Positions 1 to 6,568 of a DNA stretch of 11,194 bases are shown one piece after another (position 1 is the first letter of the stretch; the number at the start of each line of letters is the position of its first letter). The notes beneath the pieces were generated by a model. It made no database searches. It had not been told where the DNA came from and saw only the letters and a list, made by a program, of their open reading frames with translations. The translations under genes and the position numbers were made by a program. The DNA is from an uncultured Chloroflexota bacterium. Its GTDB lineage: Bacteria > Chloroflexota > Dehalococcoidia > UBA2247 > RBG-13-53-26. The stretch is from positions 1 to 11,194 of the forward strand of contig CALMBS010000217.1 of assembly GCA_937860285.1 (NCBI GenBank), written 5' to 3'.

Positions 1-754
1 GCAGCCGGCCGGGGTCATCGGCGGCGAGGTACACGCCGGGCCACTTCCGGTAGTCCTGGATGTTCTCCTTGCGGGGCACCAGGGCCATTTCACCGGCGAA
101 CACGACCCGGCCGATCTGGACATTGCGCATTACGGCATCCCGGTACTCGCGGACCTTCCGGGAGTGATACTTGTACTGCTTCCAGTCATCCGATGCCCCG
201 AAGTAGTCGTCCAGGAGGGCCTGCCTCCCGCACGGCGCGGCTGCTCCCGGGGCTGGCACCGGCTTGTCGGAGGGGAGGTCTCCCTGCTCCTCCGCCGGCA
301 TCTGCGAATCCTCGCGCCTGGCCAGCTGGGAGACATTGGCCCTGCCGCCGACGCTCTCCAGGATCACCAGGTACAGGCCGGACAGGAAGTCCTCGGCGAG
401 GTCGCAGGCTGAGGCCAGGTGCACGTAGAAGTCCTCGAAGGACGACAGCCTGGGGCTCATCATGTGGTCATAGCCGCAGACCAGGTGCATGAACATGGAG
501 TAGTGGAGCGAAGCCAGCTCCAGGACATCCTCGGACACGTGCTCTCTGGGCAACGTCCTCTGGCGCTGGTCGGTGACGTTGGCTATCATTCTCCTGGTGA
601 TGGGCACCACGAAGTGCCTCCAGTAGTCCTCGCAGTTGGGGAACCGCTCCTTGAGCAAGGGCCAGTACGACTTCTCGTAGTAGTCACCCTCGTTGGCGAA
701 GTAGGTCTTCTTGATGACCTCGATGGTGCTGCCCAGCGTGACTATGTACTGCAC
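1..754 (-). CDS. Hypothetical protein, C-terminus cut by the left edge
   Basis: An open frame of 251 codons reads leftward without a stop to the window edge, so the C-terminus is missing. I do not recognise the family. The start chosen is GTG at 754-752, preceded by a strong Shine-Dalgarno AGGGAGG (764-770) nine bases upstream; no ATG competes nearby. Residues 1-145 look helical and rich in aromatic and acidic residues, with a run of Tyr, Trp and His between residues 18 and 115 and several Cys (41, 93, 117). A Pro/Ala/Glu-rich stretch (about 148-176) looks like a flexible linker, and a second, more charged segment (180-251) follows. No signal peptide, membrane span or metal motif is evident. 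The natural codon usage and the RBS argue that the frame is real. The gene is divergent from the acyl-CoA synthetase subunit gene, with a 135-bp spacer between them. Confidence 0.75.
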   Translation of the reverse strand, partial: MQYIVTLGSTIEVIKKTYFANEGDYYEKSYWPLLKERFPNCEDYWRHFVVPITRRMIANVTDQRQRTLPREHVSEDVLELASLHYSMFMHLVCGYDHMMSPRLSSFEDFYVHLASACDLAEDFLSGLYLVILESVGGRANVSQLARREDSQMPAEEQGDLPSDKPVPAPGAAAPCGRQALLDDYFGASDDWKQYKYHSRKVREYRDAVMRNVQIGRVVFAGEMALVPRKENIQDYRKWPGVYLAADDPGRL

Positions 755-763
755 TGTTTCCGG

Positions 764-770
764 CCTCCCT
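764..770 (-). promoter_or_regulatory. Ribosome binding site of the left-edge gene
   Basis: AGGGAGG on the minus strand, nine bases before the GTG at 754. It decides the start of a gene that has no nearby ATG. Confidence 0.7.
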
Positions 771-799
771 GCGCCGCAGCCTAATGGGGCGCCTTAGAG

Positions 800-829
800 A
801 CTGTAGCACGCGGGACGGGGACTCTTCAA
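800..829 (-). promoter_or_regulatory. Possible sigma70 promoter for the left-edge gene
   Basis: On the minus strand TTGAAG (824-829) and TACAGT (800-805) are separated by 18 bp; each matches 4 of 6 consensus bases. Transcription would start near 793 and leave a leader of about 40 nt with the AGGGAGG site in it. The match is modest, so this is a candidate only. Confidence 0.35.
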
Positions 830-846
830 CCCGGTTGGGACTTTCC

Positions 847-876
847 TTGCCAGACGCAGCGGCGCACGCGTACAAT
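847..876 (+). promoter_or_regulatory. Sigma70-type promoter for the acyl-CoA synthetase subunit gene
   Basis: TTGCCA (847-852) and TACAAT (871-876) are 18 bp apart, and each matches the -35/-10 consensus at 5 of 6 positions. The expected start point is near 883, only about 7 bases before the ATG at 890, so the message would be almost leaderless. Confidence 0.6.
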
Positions 877-889
877 CTAGATCGGGAGA

Positions 890-2344
890 ATGTCACTCGA
901 TGCCATCTTCAATCCCCGGTCTATAGCGGTTGTCGGAGCCACGGAGGGCGTCATGGGGGCTGCCGCTGCCGGCAGCGCGAACACCGCCCCCACCAATGCC
1001 CATACGCAGATATTCCTCTACACCCTCATCGACTGGGGCTACCAGGGTGAGATCTACCCTGTGAACACCAGGGGCGATTACGTGCATGGCCTGAAGGTCT
1101 ACCGCACGGTGCGGGAAATACCCGGACCGGTGGACTACGTGATCTGCATCGTCCCCGCCCATGCCACTCCCACCCTGGTCGACGACTGCGTGGCCAAGGG
1201 CGTCAAGTGCCTCCATCTCTACACGGCCGGGTTTGCCGAGACGGGCCTGGCCGACAAGATGACGCTGCAGGACGATCTGGTGAGGAAGGCCCGCAGTGGC
1301 GGGGTGCGCCTGATCGGCCCCAACTGCATGGGCATCTACCAGCCCGGAATGGGGATGACCTATGCTGCCAACTTCCCCAGGGAATCCGGGAATGCGGCCT
1401 TCATTTCACAGAGCGGGAGCTACACGCTGCTGCTGGTCCGGGCGGCCGCGGCGCGCGGGGTCCGCTTCAGCAAGGTGGTGAGCTACGGCAACGCCAGCGA
1501 TCTGAACGAGATAGAGCTCCTGGACTACCTGGCCGATGACCCCGAGACGGAGATCATCGGCGCCTACCTCGAGGGGGCCAGGGACGGCTCCGGGCTGGCC
1601 AAGGTCCTGGCCAAGGCGGCGGCGCGCAAGCCGACGATCATCGTTAAGAAGGGGAGCACTGAGGCGGGCAAGCGGGGGGCCGGCACCCACACCGGGGCCC
1701 TGGCGGGGGACGACTCGATATGGGACAGCATGCTCCGGCAGACCGGCGCCATCAGGGTGGAGGACTTCGAGGAGATGGCCGACCTGATGACCACCTTCGA
1801 GTTCTTTCCCCTTCCGCGCGGCCGGAGGGCGGTGCTGTTTGGGTGCGGTGGCGGGGCCGGGGTGCGGGCCTCGGACGAGTGCGAGGCCGGAGGCCTGAGC
1901 CTGCCTCCAATTCCCGATGATCTCACGGCGGAGCTGGCGCGCTCGCTGACCACGGCCGGCACGATGCTGCGGAACCCGGTGGACCCCGGCCACTACGCGC
2001 GTGACTGGACTGACATGCTGGAGCGGCTGGACGACTGGAGGGGCTGCGACATGGTGCTGTGGCAGATCGCGCCGGACATCGAGGCCCTGCAGACCGAGAT
2101 CGTGCTCCAGTACATCCACCTGATGAGGCTCCACACGCTGAAGACCCTCAAGGGGCTGAGCAAGCCCGGGGCCGTGATCGTGCACGGCGCGGAAAGCGAC
2201 CTCGGACTGCAGGCGCTGATAGACACGCGGAAGGCCTGCGCCGAGGCCAGGGTGCCCTTCTACCCCTCCATCTACCGGGCGGCCCGCGCCATCAGCCGGT
2301 ACATGGACTACTGCCAGCGGCACGGCCGGCAACCTGCGCCTTAG
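890..2344 (+). CDS. NDP-forming acyl-CoA synthetase, alpha-type subunit (CoA-binding protein)
   Basis: The 484-residue product resembles the alpha subunit of ADP-forming acyl-CoA synthetases, which make ATP from an acyl-CoA, ADP and phosphate. In domain order: a Rossmann CoA-binding domain (about 1-145, with SIAVVGAT at 11-18 and IGPNCMG at 142-148); a succinyl-CoA-ligase-like domain (about 150-305, with FISQSGS at 171-177); and a third alpha/beta domain (about 310-470). His267 in THTGALAG is the expected phosphohistidine. The usual ATP-grasp beta domain (about 230 residues) is absent both as a fusion and as a neighbour, so a partner must be encoded elsewhere or the protein does something else. 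The start at 890 gives the family-typical N-terminus MSLDAIFNPRSIAVVGA. A GGGAG sits directly against the ATG, too close for a normal RBS, which fits a near-leaderless transcript. The substrate is unknown; arylacetyl-CoA is one guess from the gene set to the right. Confidence 0.88.
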   Translation: MSLDAIFNPRSIAVVGATEGVMGAAAAGSANTAPTNAHTQIFLYTLIDWGYQGEIYPVNTRGDYVHGLKVYRTVREIPGPVDYVICIVPAHATPTLVDDCVAKGVKCLHLYTAGFAETGLADKMTLQDDLVRKARSGGVRLIGPNCMGIYQPGMGMTYAANFPRESGNAAFISQSGSYTLLLVRAAAARGVRFSKVVSYGNASDLNEIELLDYLADDPETEIIGAYLEGARDGSGLAKVLAKAAARKPTIIVKKGSTEAGKRGAGTHTGALAGDDSIWDSMLRQTGAIRVEDFEEMADLMTTFEFFPLPRGRRAVLFGCGGGAGVRASDECEAGGLSLPPIPDDLTAELARSLTTAGTMLRNPVDPGHYARDWTDMLERLDDWRGCDMVLWQIAPDIEALQTEIVLQYIHLMRLHTLKTLKGLSKPGAVIVHGAESDLGLQALIDTRKACAEARVPFYPSIYRAARAISRYMDYCQRHGRQPAP

Positions 2345-2370
2345 GCGGTCCTTCACCCGGCCGGTGATGC

Positions 2371-2395
2371 GGTCGGGCGTCCCGGCGACCTATTT
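2371..2395 (+). terminator. Possible terminator in the convergent gap
   Basis: GGTCG (2371-2375) pairs with CGACC (2386-2390) around a GC-rich, partly pairing interior and is followed by TATTT. A near-palindrome TCACC[C]GGCCGGTGA lies just upstream (2353-2367). The T tract is short and the stem imperfect, so this is a weak candidate for ending the rightward gene. The stem touches the stop codon of the opposing pump gene. Confidence 0.3.
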
Positions 2396-5300
2396 GCCGG
2401 CCGCTCCTGCCGAGCCGGCATCGTCCGCGGCCACCTTCACCGGGGCCGGACGCCGCCGCAGGCGGTCGGTGAGGCTGTAGAGCACCGGGATCACTAACAG
2501 CGTAAGCAGCGTGGAGCTGAAGAGGCCGCCGATCACCACCACCGCCAGCTCGCCGGCGATCATGGTCCCCGACTCCACCCCCAGGGCGAGCGGCACCATG
2601 GCGAATATGGTGGTCAGCGCCGTCATCAGGATGGGGCGCAGCCTGGTCTTTCCGCCCTGGACCAGCGCATCATGGGTGCTCAGGCCCTCCTTGCGCAGCT
2701 GCTCCACGACCGCGATGAGCACGATGGCGTTGGTTAGCACGATACCCACCAGCATCAGCACGCCCATCATGCCGGCCACCCCGAGGGTGTAGCCGCCGGC
2801 GAGGAGCCCCAGGAACGCCCCGATGGTGGCCAGCGGCAGGCTGACCATGATGATCAGGGGGTTCAGCACGGAGCGCAGGGTCAGGGCCACCACCAGGAAG
2901 GAGATGACGACGGCCGCCAGGATGGCGTAGCTCAAGCGACCGAGCGATTCATTCATCATCTCGGTTATGCCGGCGGTCTTGACCTCAACACCCTCGTGCG
3001 GCGAGAGGTTGCTGATCTCCTTCTCGATCGCCGTGTTGACCGCGCCCACATCCTTCTGGGTTATGGCGCCCGTGATGCTCCCGGAGAGCTTCAGGTCGGT
3101 GTGGCTGATGTGGGTGGGCACCTGGACCAGGGCCACGCTGGCCACCTGGCCCAGGGACACGGGCGGCCAGCCGATCTGGAGCGCGCTGGCCTGCTCGACG
3201 CCGGTCAACCCGGCGGCCACGCTGTTCATGTAGAGGGGGTGGGTCGATCCGCCGATCGAGGCCTGGTGGCCGGGAAGATCGCCGCCGGTGATCAGGAGGT
3301 AGTACTCCTGGGTCAGCTGCTGCATCTGCTCCGGAGTCAGTCCCAGTCCCGCCATCTTGCCGGGGTCGGGCTGGATATCAAGCTGCGGCACCAGGGTGGT
3401 CAGGTCGCACTCCAGGTTGGCTACGCCTTCCACTCCCTGGAGGGCGGCAAAGAGCTCGTTGGCCGTCGCGGCTATGGCCTCGGGGTCGTCGCCCTGAATG
3501 GATATCTCCACACCGGAGAAACCCATGTCTGCTCCCATGGAGGTGGAGACCACAATCCCTTCACCCCCTGGTATGCCCTGGCAATCGGTGCGCAGGGTCT
3601 CAGCCGCCTGGTCCACATCGGTCCCCGACTTGAGGTAGGCGGTGAGCTGGGCGGTGTTGGAGCCGCCGCCTGAGGCGGCGCTCATGGCGCCCATCAGGGT
3701 GGTGGAAGTGCCGACGGTGGTGTAGTAGGACTTGACGTCATCGTAGCCGGCCAGAATGGACTCGCCCCGGGCGGCCATGTCGCCGGTGTCGCCGATGCTG
3801 GTCCCTGCGGGCATCCGGACCTCCACGGTCAGGCTTTCTTCGCTCATGCCGGACATGAACGATGTGCCGACAACGGCCGCCAGGCCGAGGCTGCCCAGGA
3901 ACAGGGCCGTAACAGTGATCAGCGTGATGGCGCGGTGTCCCAGGGCCCATTTGAGCACCGGGGTGTAGGCCCTCTCGTACCACGAGTCTTTAGCCTTGCT
4001 CCTGGCCTTGCCCCCGACCAGGAAGTTGGACAGGGTCGGCACCACCATCAGCGCCACCAGCAGGGAGGCCAGCATGGCGAAGGTCACCGTGAGGGCGAAC
4101 GGGACGAAGAGCTCGCCCACGATGCCGCCGACGAATGCCAGAGGCAGGAAGATGGCCACCGTGGCCAGGGTGGCCGCCGTGATCGGCGTGGCCACCTCCC
4201 TGGCGCCCCCGAGGGCCGCTTCTCTGAAGGACTCACCGGCCTGGAGGCGGCGGTAGATGACCTCCACGATGACGATGCTGTCGTCGATCAGCCGGCCCAC
4301 GGCGATGGACATGGCGGAAAGCGTCAGGATGTTGATGGTGATGTCAAACACGTACATGGCGCCGAAGCCGAGGAGCATGCTGATGGGGATGGACAGGGCG
4401 GTCACCAGGGAGGCGCGCACCGCCATCAGGAACACGAAGACCACTATGACGGCCAGGGCGCCTCCAATCAGCGCCTTCTCCACCAGCGTGTCTATGCTGG
4501 CCTCAATGAACTCAGACTGGTCCATGACCACGGTGAGCTCAGCTCCGTCGCCGAGGCCCCGGGACACCTCGTTGGCCCTGGCCACCACCGCGTTGGCCGT
4601 GTCGACGGTGTTGGATCCGTCGGCCTGGTATACGTTTATGGTCAGGCTGTTCTTTCCGTTGGTCCGGGTCAGGCCGGAGGTTGGACCCAGGCCCACCGTG
4701 GCCACGCTGTTCAGGGACAGGCCGGGTCCCAGCGGCGTGCTGGCCACGGCTTCCAGGGACTGGTACTCGGGGGGCAGGGCCCCGATGATCATGGCCGCGG
4801 AGAGCCCGTACTGGTTCAACTTCGCCGGGTCGGGGGTGATGATGACCCGGTCGTTCTCGCCGCCCGCCGTCTCCACGCTCAGGACACCCTCGATCCCGGA
4901 GAGGGCCGGGACGATTTCCGACTCGGCCGCCGCCTTGAGCTGCTCGGGGGGCACATCGCCGCTCAGGCTGAAGACCACCACCGGCATTATGCCGGTTACG
5001 TCGATGGGGATAACCCTGGGGTTCTCATTCAGGTCAGGAACGACCTCGATGGCGCTGCGCACTGCGGCCGGAAGCTCCACTTCGCCGATCATCTCGTTGA
5101 AGGATTCCGCTACCGGTGCCATGCTGGTGCCGAAATCGAACTCGGCCATGATCATGGACATGCTGGCCGCCGAGGTGGAGTAGAGGTGCTTGAGTCCCTC
5201 CCCCTCCCAGCGCTCCCAGATGGCCTGCTCGATGGGGGCACTGACCTCGCTGGCCACCTGGTCAGCCGGGGCCTGGGGGTAGACGGTGACCACCGTCATG

Positions 5301-5434
5301 TACGGCAGCTCGATGTCCGGTATCAGCTCCTGCTGAAGCTGGAAGAGGGCCCAGACGGACAGGCCGACCAGCACCACCACTATTGCCAGAGTCACCAGCC
5401 GGTTGTGGAGGGCGGCCCGAGTCAAATGCCACAT
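2390..5434 (-). CDS. RND-family efflux pump (HAE1/SwrC-like)
   Basis: The 1014-residue protein is a full-length RND exporter, close to AcrB in size. It has one N-terminal membrane span (about 12-31), a large outer loop (32-320), spans 2-6 (322-465), a cytoplasmic linker, span 7 (about 500-522), a second large loop, and spans 8-12 (834-985). The proton-relay Asp pair in span 4 is present (Asp384-Asp385 in GRLIDDSIVIVE). The span-10 position that is Lys940 in AcrB is Thr901 (GIVLTNAIVLI), as I recall for Gram-positive SwrC/YerP pumps. The start ATG at 5434 has AAAGGAG six bases upstream. The Ala/Gly-rich C-terminal tail (about 1000-1014) looks disordered. The gene lies 52 bp downstream of a marR gene and is probably co-transcribed and repressed by it. 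No membrane-fusion or outer-membrane partner is adjacent. The substrate is unknown; drugs, solvents or lipids are typical. Confidence 0.95.
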   Translation of the reverse strand: MWHLTRAALHNRLVTLAIVVVLVGLSVWALFQLQQELIPDIELPYMTVVTVYPQAPADQVASEVSAPIEQAIWERWEGEGLKHLYSTSAASMSMIMAEFDFGTSMAPVAESFNEMIGEVELPAAVRSAIEVVPDLNENPRVIPIDVTGIMPVVVFSLSGDVPPEQLKAAAESEIVPALSGIEGVLSVETAGGENDRVIITPDPAKLNQYGLSAAMIIGALPPEYQSLEAVASTPLGPGLSLNSVATVGLGPTSGLTRTNGKNSLTINVYQADGSNTVDTANAVVARANEVSRGLGDGAELTVVMDQSEFIEASIDTLVEKALIGGALAVIVVFVFLMAVRASLVTALSIPISMLLGFGAMYVFDITINILTLSAMSIAVGRLIDDSIVIVEVIYRRLQAGESFREAALGGAREVATPITAATLATVAIFLPLAFVGGIVGELFVPFALTVTFAMLASLLVALMVVPTLSNFLVGGKARSKAKDSWYERAYTPVLKWALGHRAITLITVTALFLGSLGLAAVVGTSFMSGMSEESLTVEVRMPAGTSIGDTGDMAARGESILAGYDDVKSYYTTVGTSTTLMGAMSAASGGGSNTAQLTAYLKSGTDVDQAAETLRTDCQGIPGGEGIVVSTSMGADMGFSGVEISIQGDDPEAIAATANELFAALQGVEGVANLECDLTTLVPQLDIQPDPGKMAGLGLTPEQMQQLTQEYYLLITGGDLPGHQASIGGSTHPLYMNSVAAGLTGVEQASALQIGWPPVSLGQVASVALVQVPTHISHTDLKLSGSITGAITQKDVGAVNTAIEKEISNLSPHEGVEVKTAGITEMMNESLGRLSYAILAAVVISFLVVALTLRSVLNPLIIMVSLPLATIGAFLGLLAGGYTLGVAGMMGVLMLVGIVLTNAIVLIAVVEQLRKEGLSTHDALVQGGKTRLRPILMTALTTIFAMVPLALGVESGTMIAGELAVVVIGGLFSSTLLTLLVIPVLYSLTDRLRRRPAPVKVAADDAGSAGAAGK

Positions 5435-5462
5435 CCGATTCTCCTTTCACTTGCCAGGCGGA

Positions 5463-5482
5463 TACTTCCATCATTGAAAACA
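5463..5482. promoter_or_regulatory. Second, degenerate MarR operator between marR and the pump gene
   Basis: TACTTCCATCATTGAAAACA matches the perfect inverted repeat at 6014-6033 at 15 of 20 positions in the same register, including the CTTCCATC block, but its own two arms pair at only 5 of 8 positions. It lies in the 52-bp spacer just upstream of the pump's RBS. I infer an auxiliary operator; I see no convincing separate promoter here. Confidence 0.45.
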
Positions 5483-5486
5483 GTCG

Positions 5487-5996
5487 TCATCGGGTCTCCA
5501 GGTTCACGTTGGAGGCTAGCTTGGCCATCAGGGTCAGCAGGATGGTCCGCTCCTCCGGCGTGAGGCAGCCCAGGACGCCCTGGGCATTGCGCGCTGCACG
5601 GCAGCCAACGGTCTCGTAGAGCTCCCGGGCGGTGTCTGTCAGGGCCACTCTCACCACCCTGCCGTCCGTTGCATCGGGCAGCCTCTCGGCATAGCCGCGC
5701 TCCTCCAGCTGGCTCACAACGCGGCTCACCGTGGAAATGGGGAGCGACAGGGCTTCGCTGAGCTCTCCTATGGTGAGCCTGGGTTCCTGGCTGAGCAGAA
5801 CGGCCATGCGATAGAGATTCGGCGGTTCATCGGCGGGCTGGGTGTGAAGGTCTGACATGACCATCTTGAGGGCCTGCCCCAGGCGGACCATGACTTCAGG
5901 GGGCATGGGCGCGATGCCGCGCAGTATCTCCGCCAGGTAGTGCAGGAACAGGGTTTCCTGACCAGAGGGCGGCTGTGGCTCTGCGCCGGCCTTCAT
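5487..5996 (-). CDS. MarR-family transcriptional repressor
   Basis: The 169-residue protein has the MarR layout: N-terminal helices (about 15-55) for dimerisation, a winged helix-turn-helix (about 73-120), and a C-terminal dimerisation helix (about 145-165). The recognition region is SLPISTVSRVVSQLEERGY (84-102) and the wing is DATDGRVVRVALT (108-120), close to the family D-x-R-D-R pattern but with Gly-Arg where Arg-Arg is usual. The first 12 residues are a Pro-rich extension. The start ATG at 5996 has a weak AAGG nine bases upstream (6006-6009). It is the first gene of a two-gene unit with the RND pump. A near-consensus promoter with a perfect inverted repeat over the start point lies directly upstream, so autorepression is likely, relieved by a small hydrophobic or phenolic ligand as in other MarR proteins. 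The ligand itself cannot be read from the sequence. Confidence 0.93.
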   Translation of the reverse strand: MKAGAEPQPPSGQETLFLHYLAEILRGIAPMPPEVMVRLGQALKMVMSDLHTQPADEPPNLYRMAVLLSQEPRLTIGELSEALSLPISTVSRVVSQLEERGYAERLPDATDGRVVRVALTDTARELYETVGCRAARNAQGVLGCLTPEERTILLTLMAKLASNVNLETR

Positions 5997-6013
5997 CGTG
6001 ACCGGCCTTGATA

Positions 6014-6033
6014 TGCTTCCATCCGTGGAAGCA
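6014..6033. promoter_or_regulatory. MarR operator: perfect 8+4+8 inverted repeat
   Basis: TGCTTCCATCCGTGGAAGCA has perfect 8-base arms around a TCCG centre. It lies directly downstream of the -10 box of the marR promoter and covers the predicted start point near 6028, a classic repressor position. Size and symmetry fit a MarR dimer site. Confidence 0.7.
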
Positions 6034-6034
6034 A

Positions 6035-6064
6035 ACTATAGTGCCGGGAGTGTCCTGCTGTCAA
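6035..6064 (-). promoter_or_regulatory. Promoter of the marR-RND unit
   Basis: On the minus strand a perfect -35 TTGACA (6059-6064) is followed after 18 bp by TATAGT (6035-6040, 5 of 6 consensus bases). The predicted start near 6028 leaves a leader of about 30 nt. Such a strong promoter fits a system kept off by a repressor. Confidence 0.75.
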
Positions 6065-6085
6065 GGCGGCTGGCGCCAACAAACA

Positions 6086-6102
6086 GTCACAATATGGTCA
6101 CA
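6086..6102. repeat. Short direct repeat GTCACA x2, 11 bp apart
   Basis: GTCACA occurs at 6086-6091 and 6097-6102, one helical turn apart, about 60-75 bp upstream of the predicted marR start point. It might be an activator site or mere chance; the copies are only six bases long. Confidence 0.25.
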
Positions 6103-6133
6103 GATACGGAGCGAATGGCCGTCCAGGGCGCTG

Positions 6134-6568
6134 TCAGTGGCCCGGGGCCACGGCCGACACGTGCAGGCTGAGCGCCTGCTGCGGGCAGAAGCGGATGCAC
6201 TGGGGCTGGTCCTGGCCCTGGCAGAGGTCGCACACCACAATGGTCTTGGTGCTCTCGTCCATGCCTATGGCGCCGAAGGGGCAGCCCTCCAGGCACCAGC
6301 CGCAGCCGGCGCAGCGCGCCTTGTCCAGGGCCAGGGTCTGCGTGGCCTCGTCCACGCGCAGCGCGCCCCGGGGGCACTCCTTGACGCAGGGCCGGCTCGC
6401 GCAGGAGAAGCAGGCGACCACGTCCAGCATGGTCGGTGTGGCCCGGAGCACCCTGATCCGGGACAAGTCCAGGTCGAAGCGCCCCTCCTTGAACGCGGAG
6501 CAGGCGAACTCGCAGATCATGCAGCCGGTGCACTTGTTTCTATCGCAGAGTATGTGGCGGCGCTCCAT
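6134..6568 (-). CDS. Four-cluster [4Fe-4S] ferredoxin-like protein, likely AOR partner
   Basis: The 144-residue protein resembles HycB/DmsB-type electron-transfer subunits. Sixteen Cys form four [4Fe-4S] sets: 13/16/19/23, 53/56/61/65, 86/89/92/96 and 113/116/124/128; Cys8 is extra. The third set is a classic CxxCxxCxxxCP, and the second and fourth have the wider spacing of DMSO-reductase-type subunits. There is no signal peptide or membrane span, so it should be cytoplasmic. The start ATG at 6568 lies inside the end of the aldehyde oxidoreductase gene (29-bp overlap), with AAAGGA seven bases upstream, implying translational coupling and a physical partnership: it would carry electrons between AOR and ferredoxin or another acceptor. 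It is the last gene of the operon. No clear intrinsic terminator follows, so read-through toward marR is possible. Confidence 0.9.
   Translation of the reverse strand: MERRHILCDRNKCTGCMICEFACSAFKEGRFDLDLSRIRVLRATPTMLDVVACFSCASRPCVKECPRGALRVDEATQTLALDKARCAGCGWCLEGCPFGAIGMDESTKTIVVCDLCQGQDQPQCIRFCPQQALSLHVSAVAPGH

Noticed and set aside
1406..2356. A 316-codon minus-strand frame opposite the acyl-CoA synthetase subunit
   Set aside because: The plus-strand product has the complete family motifs, including the phosphohistidine; the opposite frame has none.
2353..2367. Near-palindrome TCACC[C]GGCCGGTGA as a stand-alone terminator or operator
   Set aside because: There is no T tract on either side, it lies in a convergent gap without a promoter, and short GC-rich dyads are expected by chance here.
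3935..5563. A 542-codon open frame on the plus strand across the pump gene
   Set aside because: It is antisense to a full-length, clearly conserved RND pump. The His/Gly/Asp-rich composition is typical of a shadow frame in GC-rich DNA, and it also overlaps the marR end.
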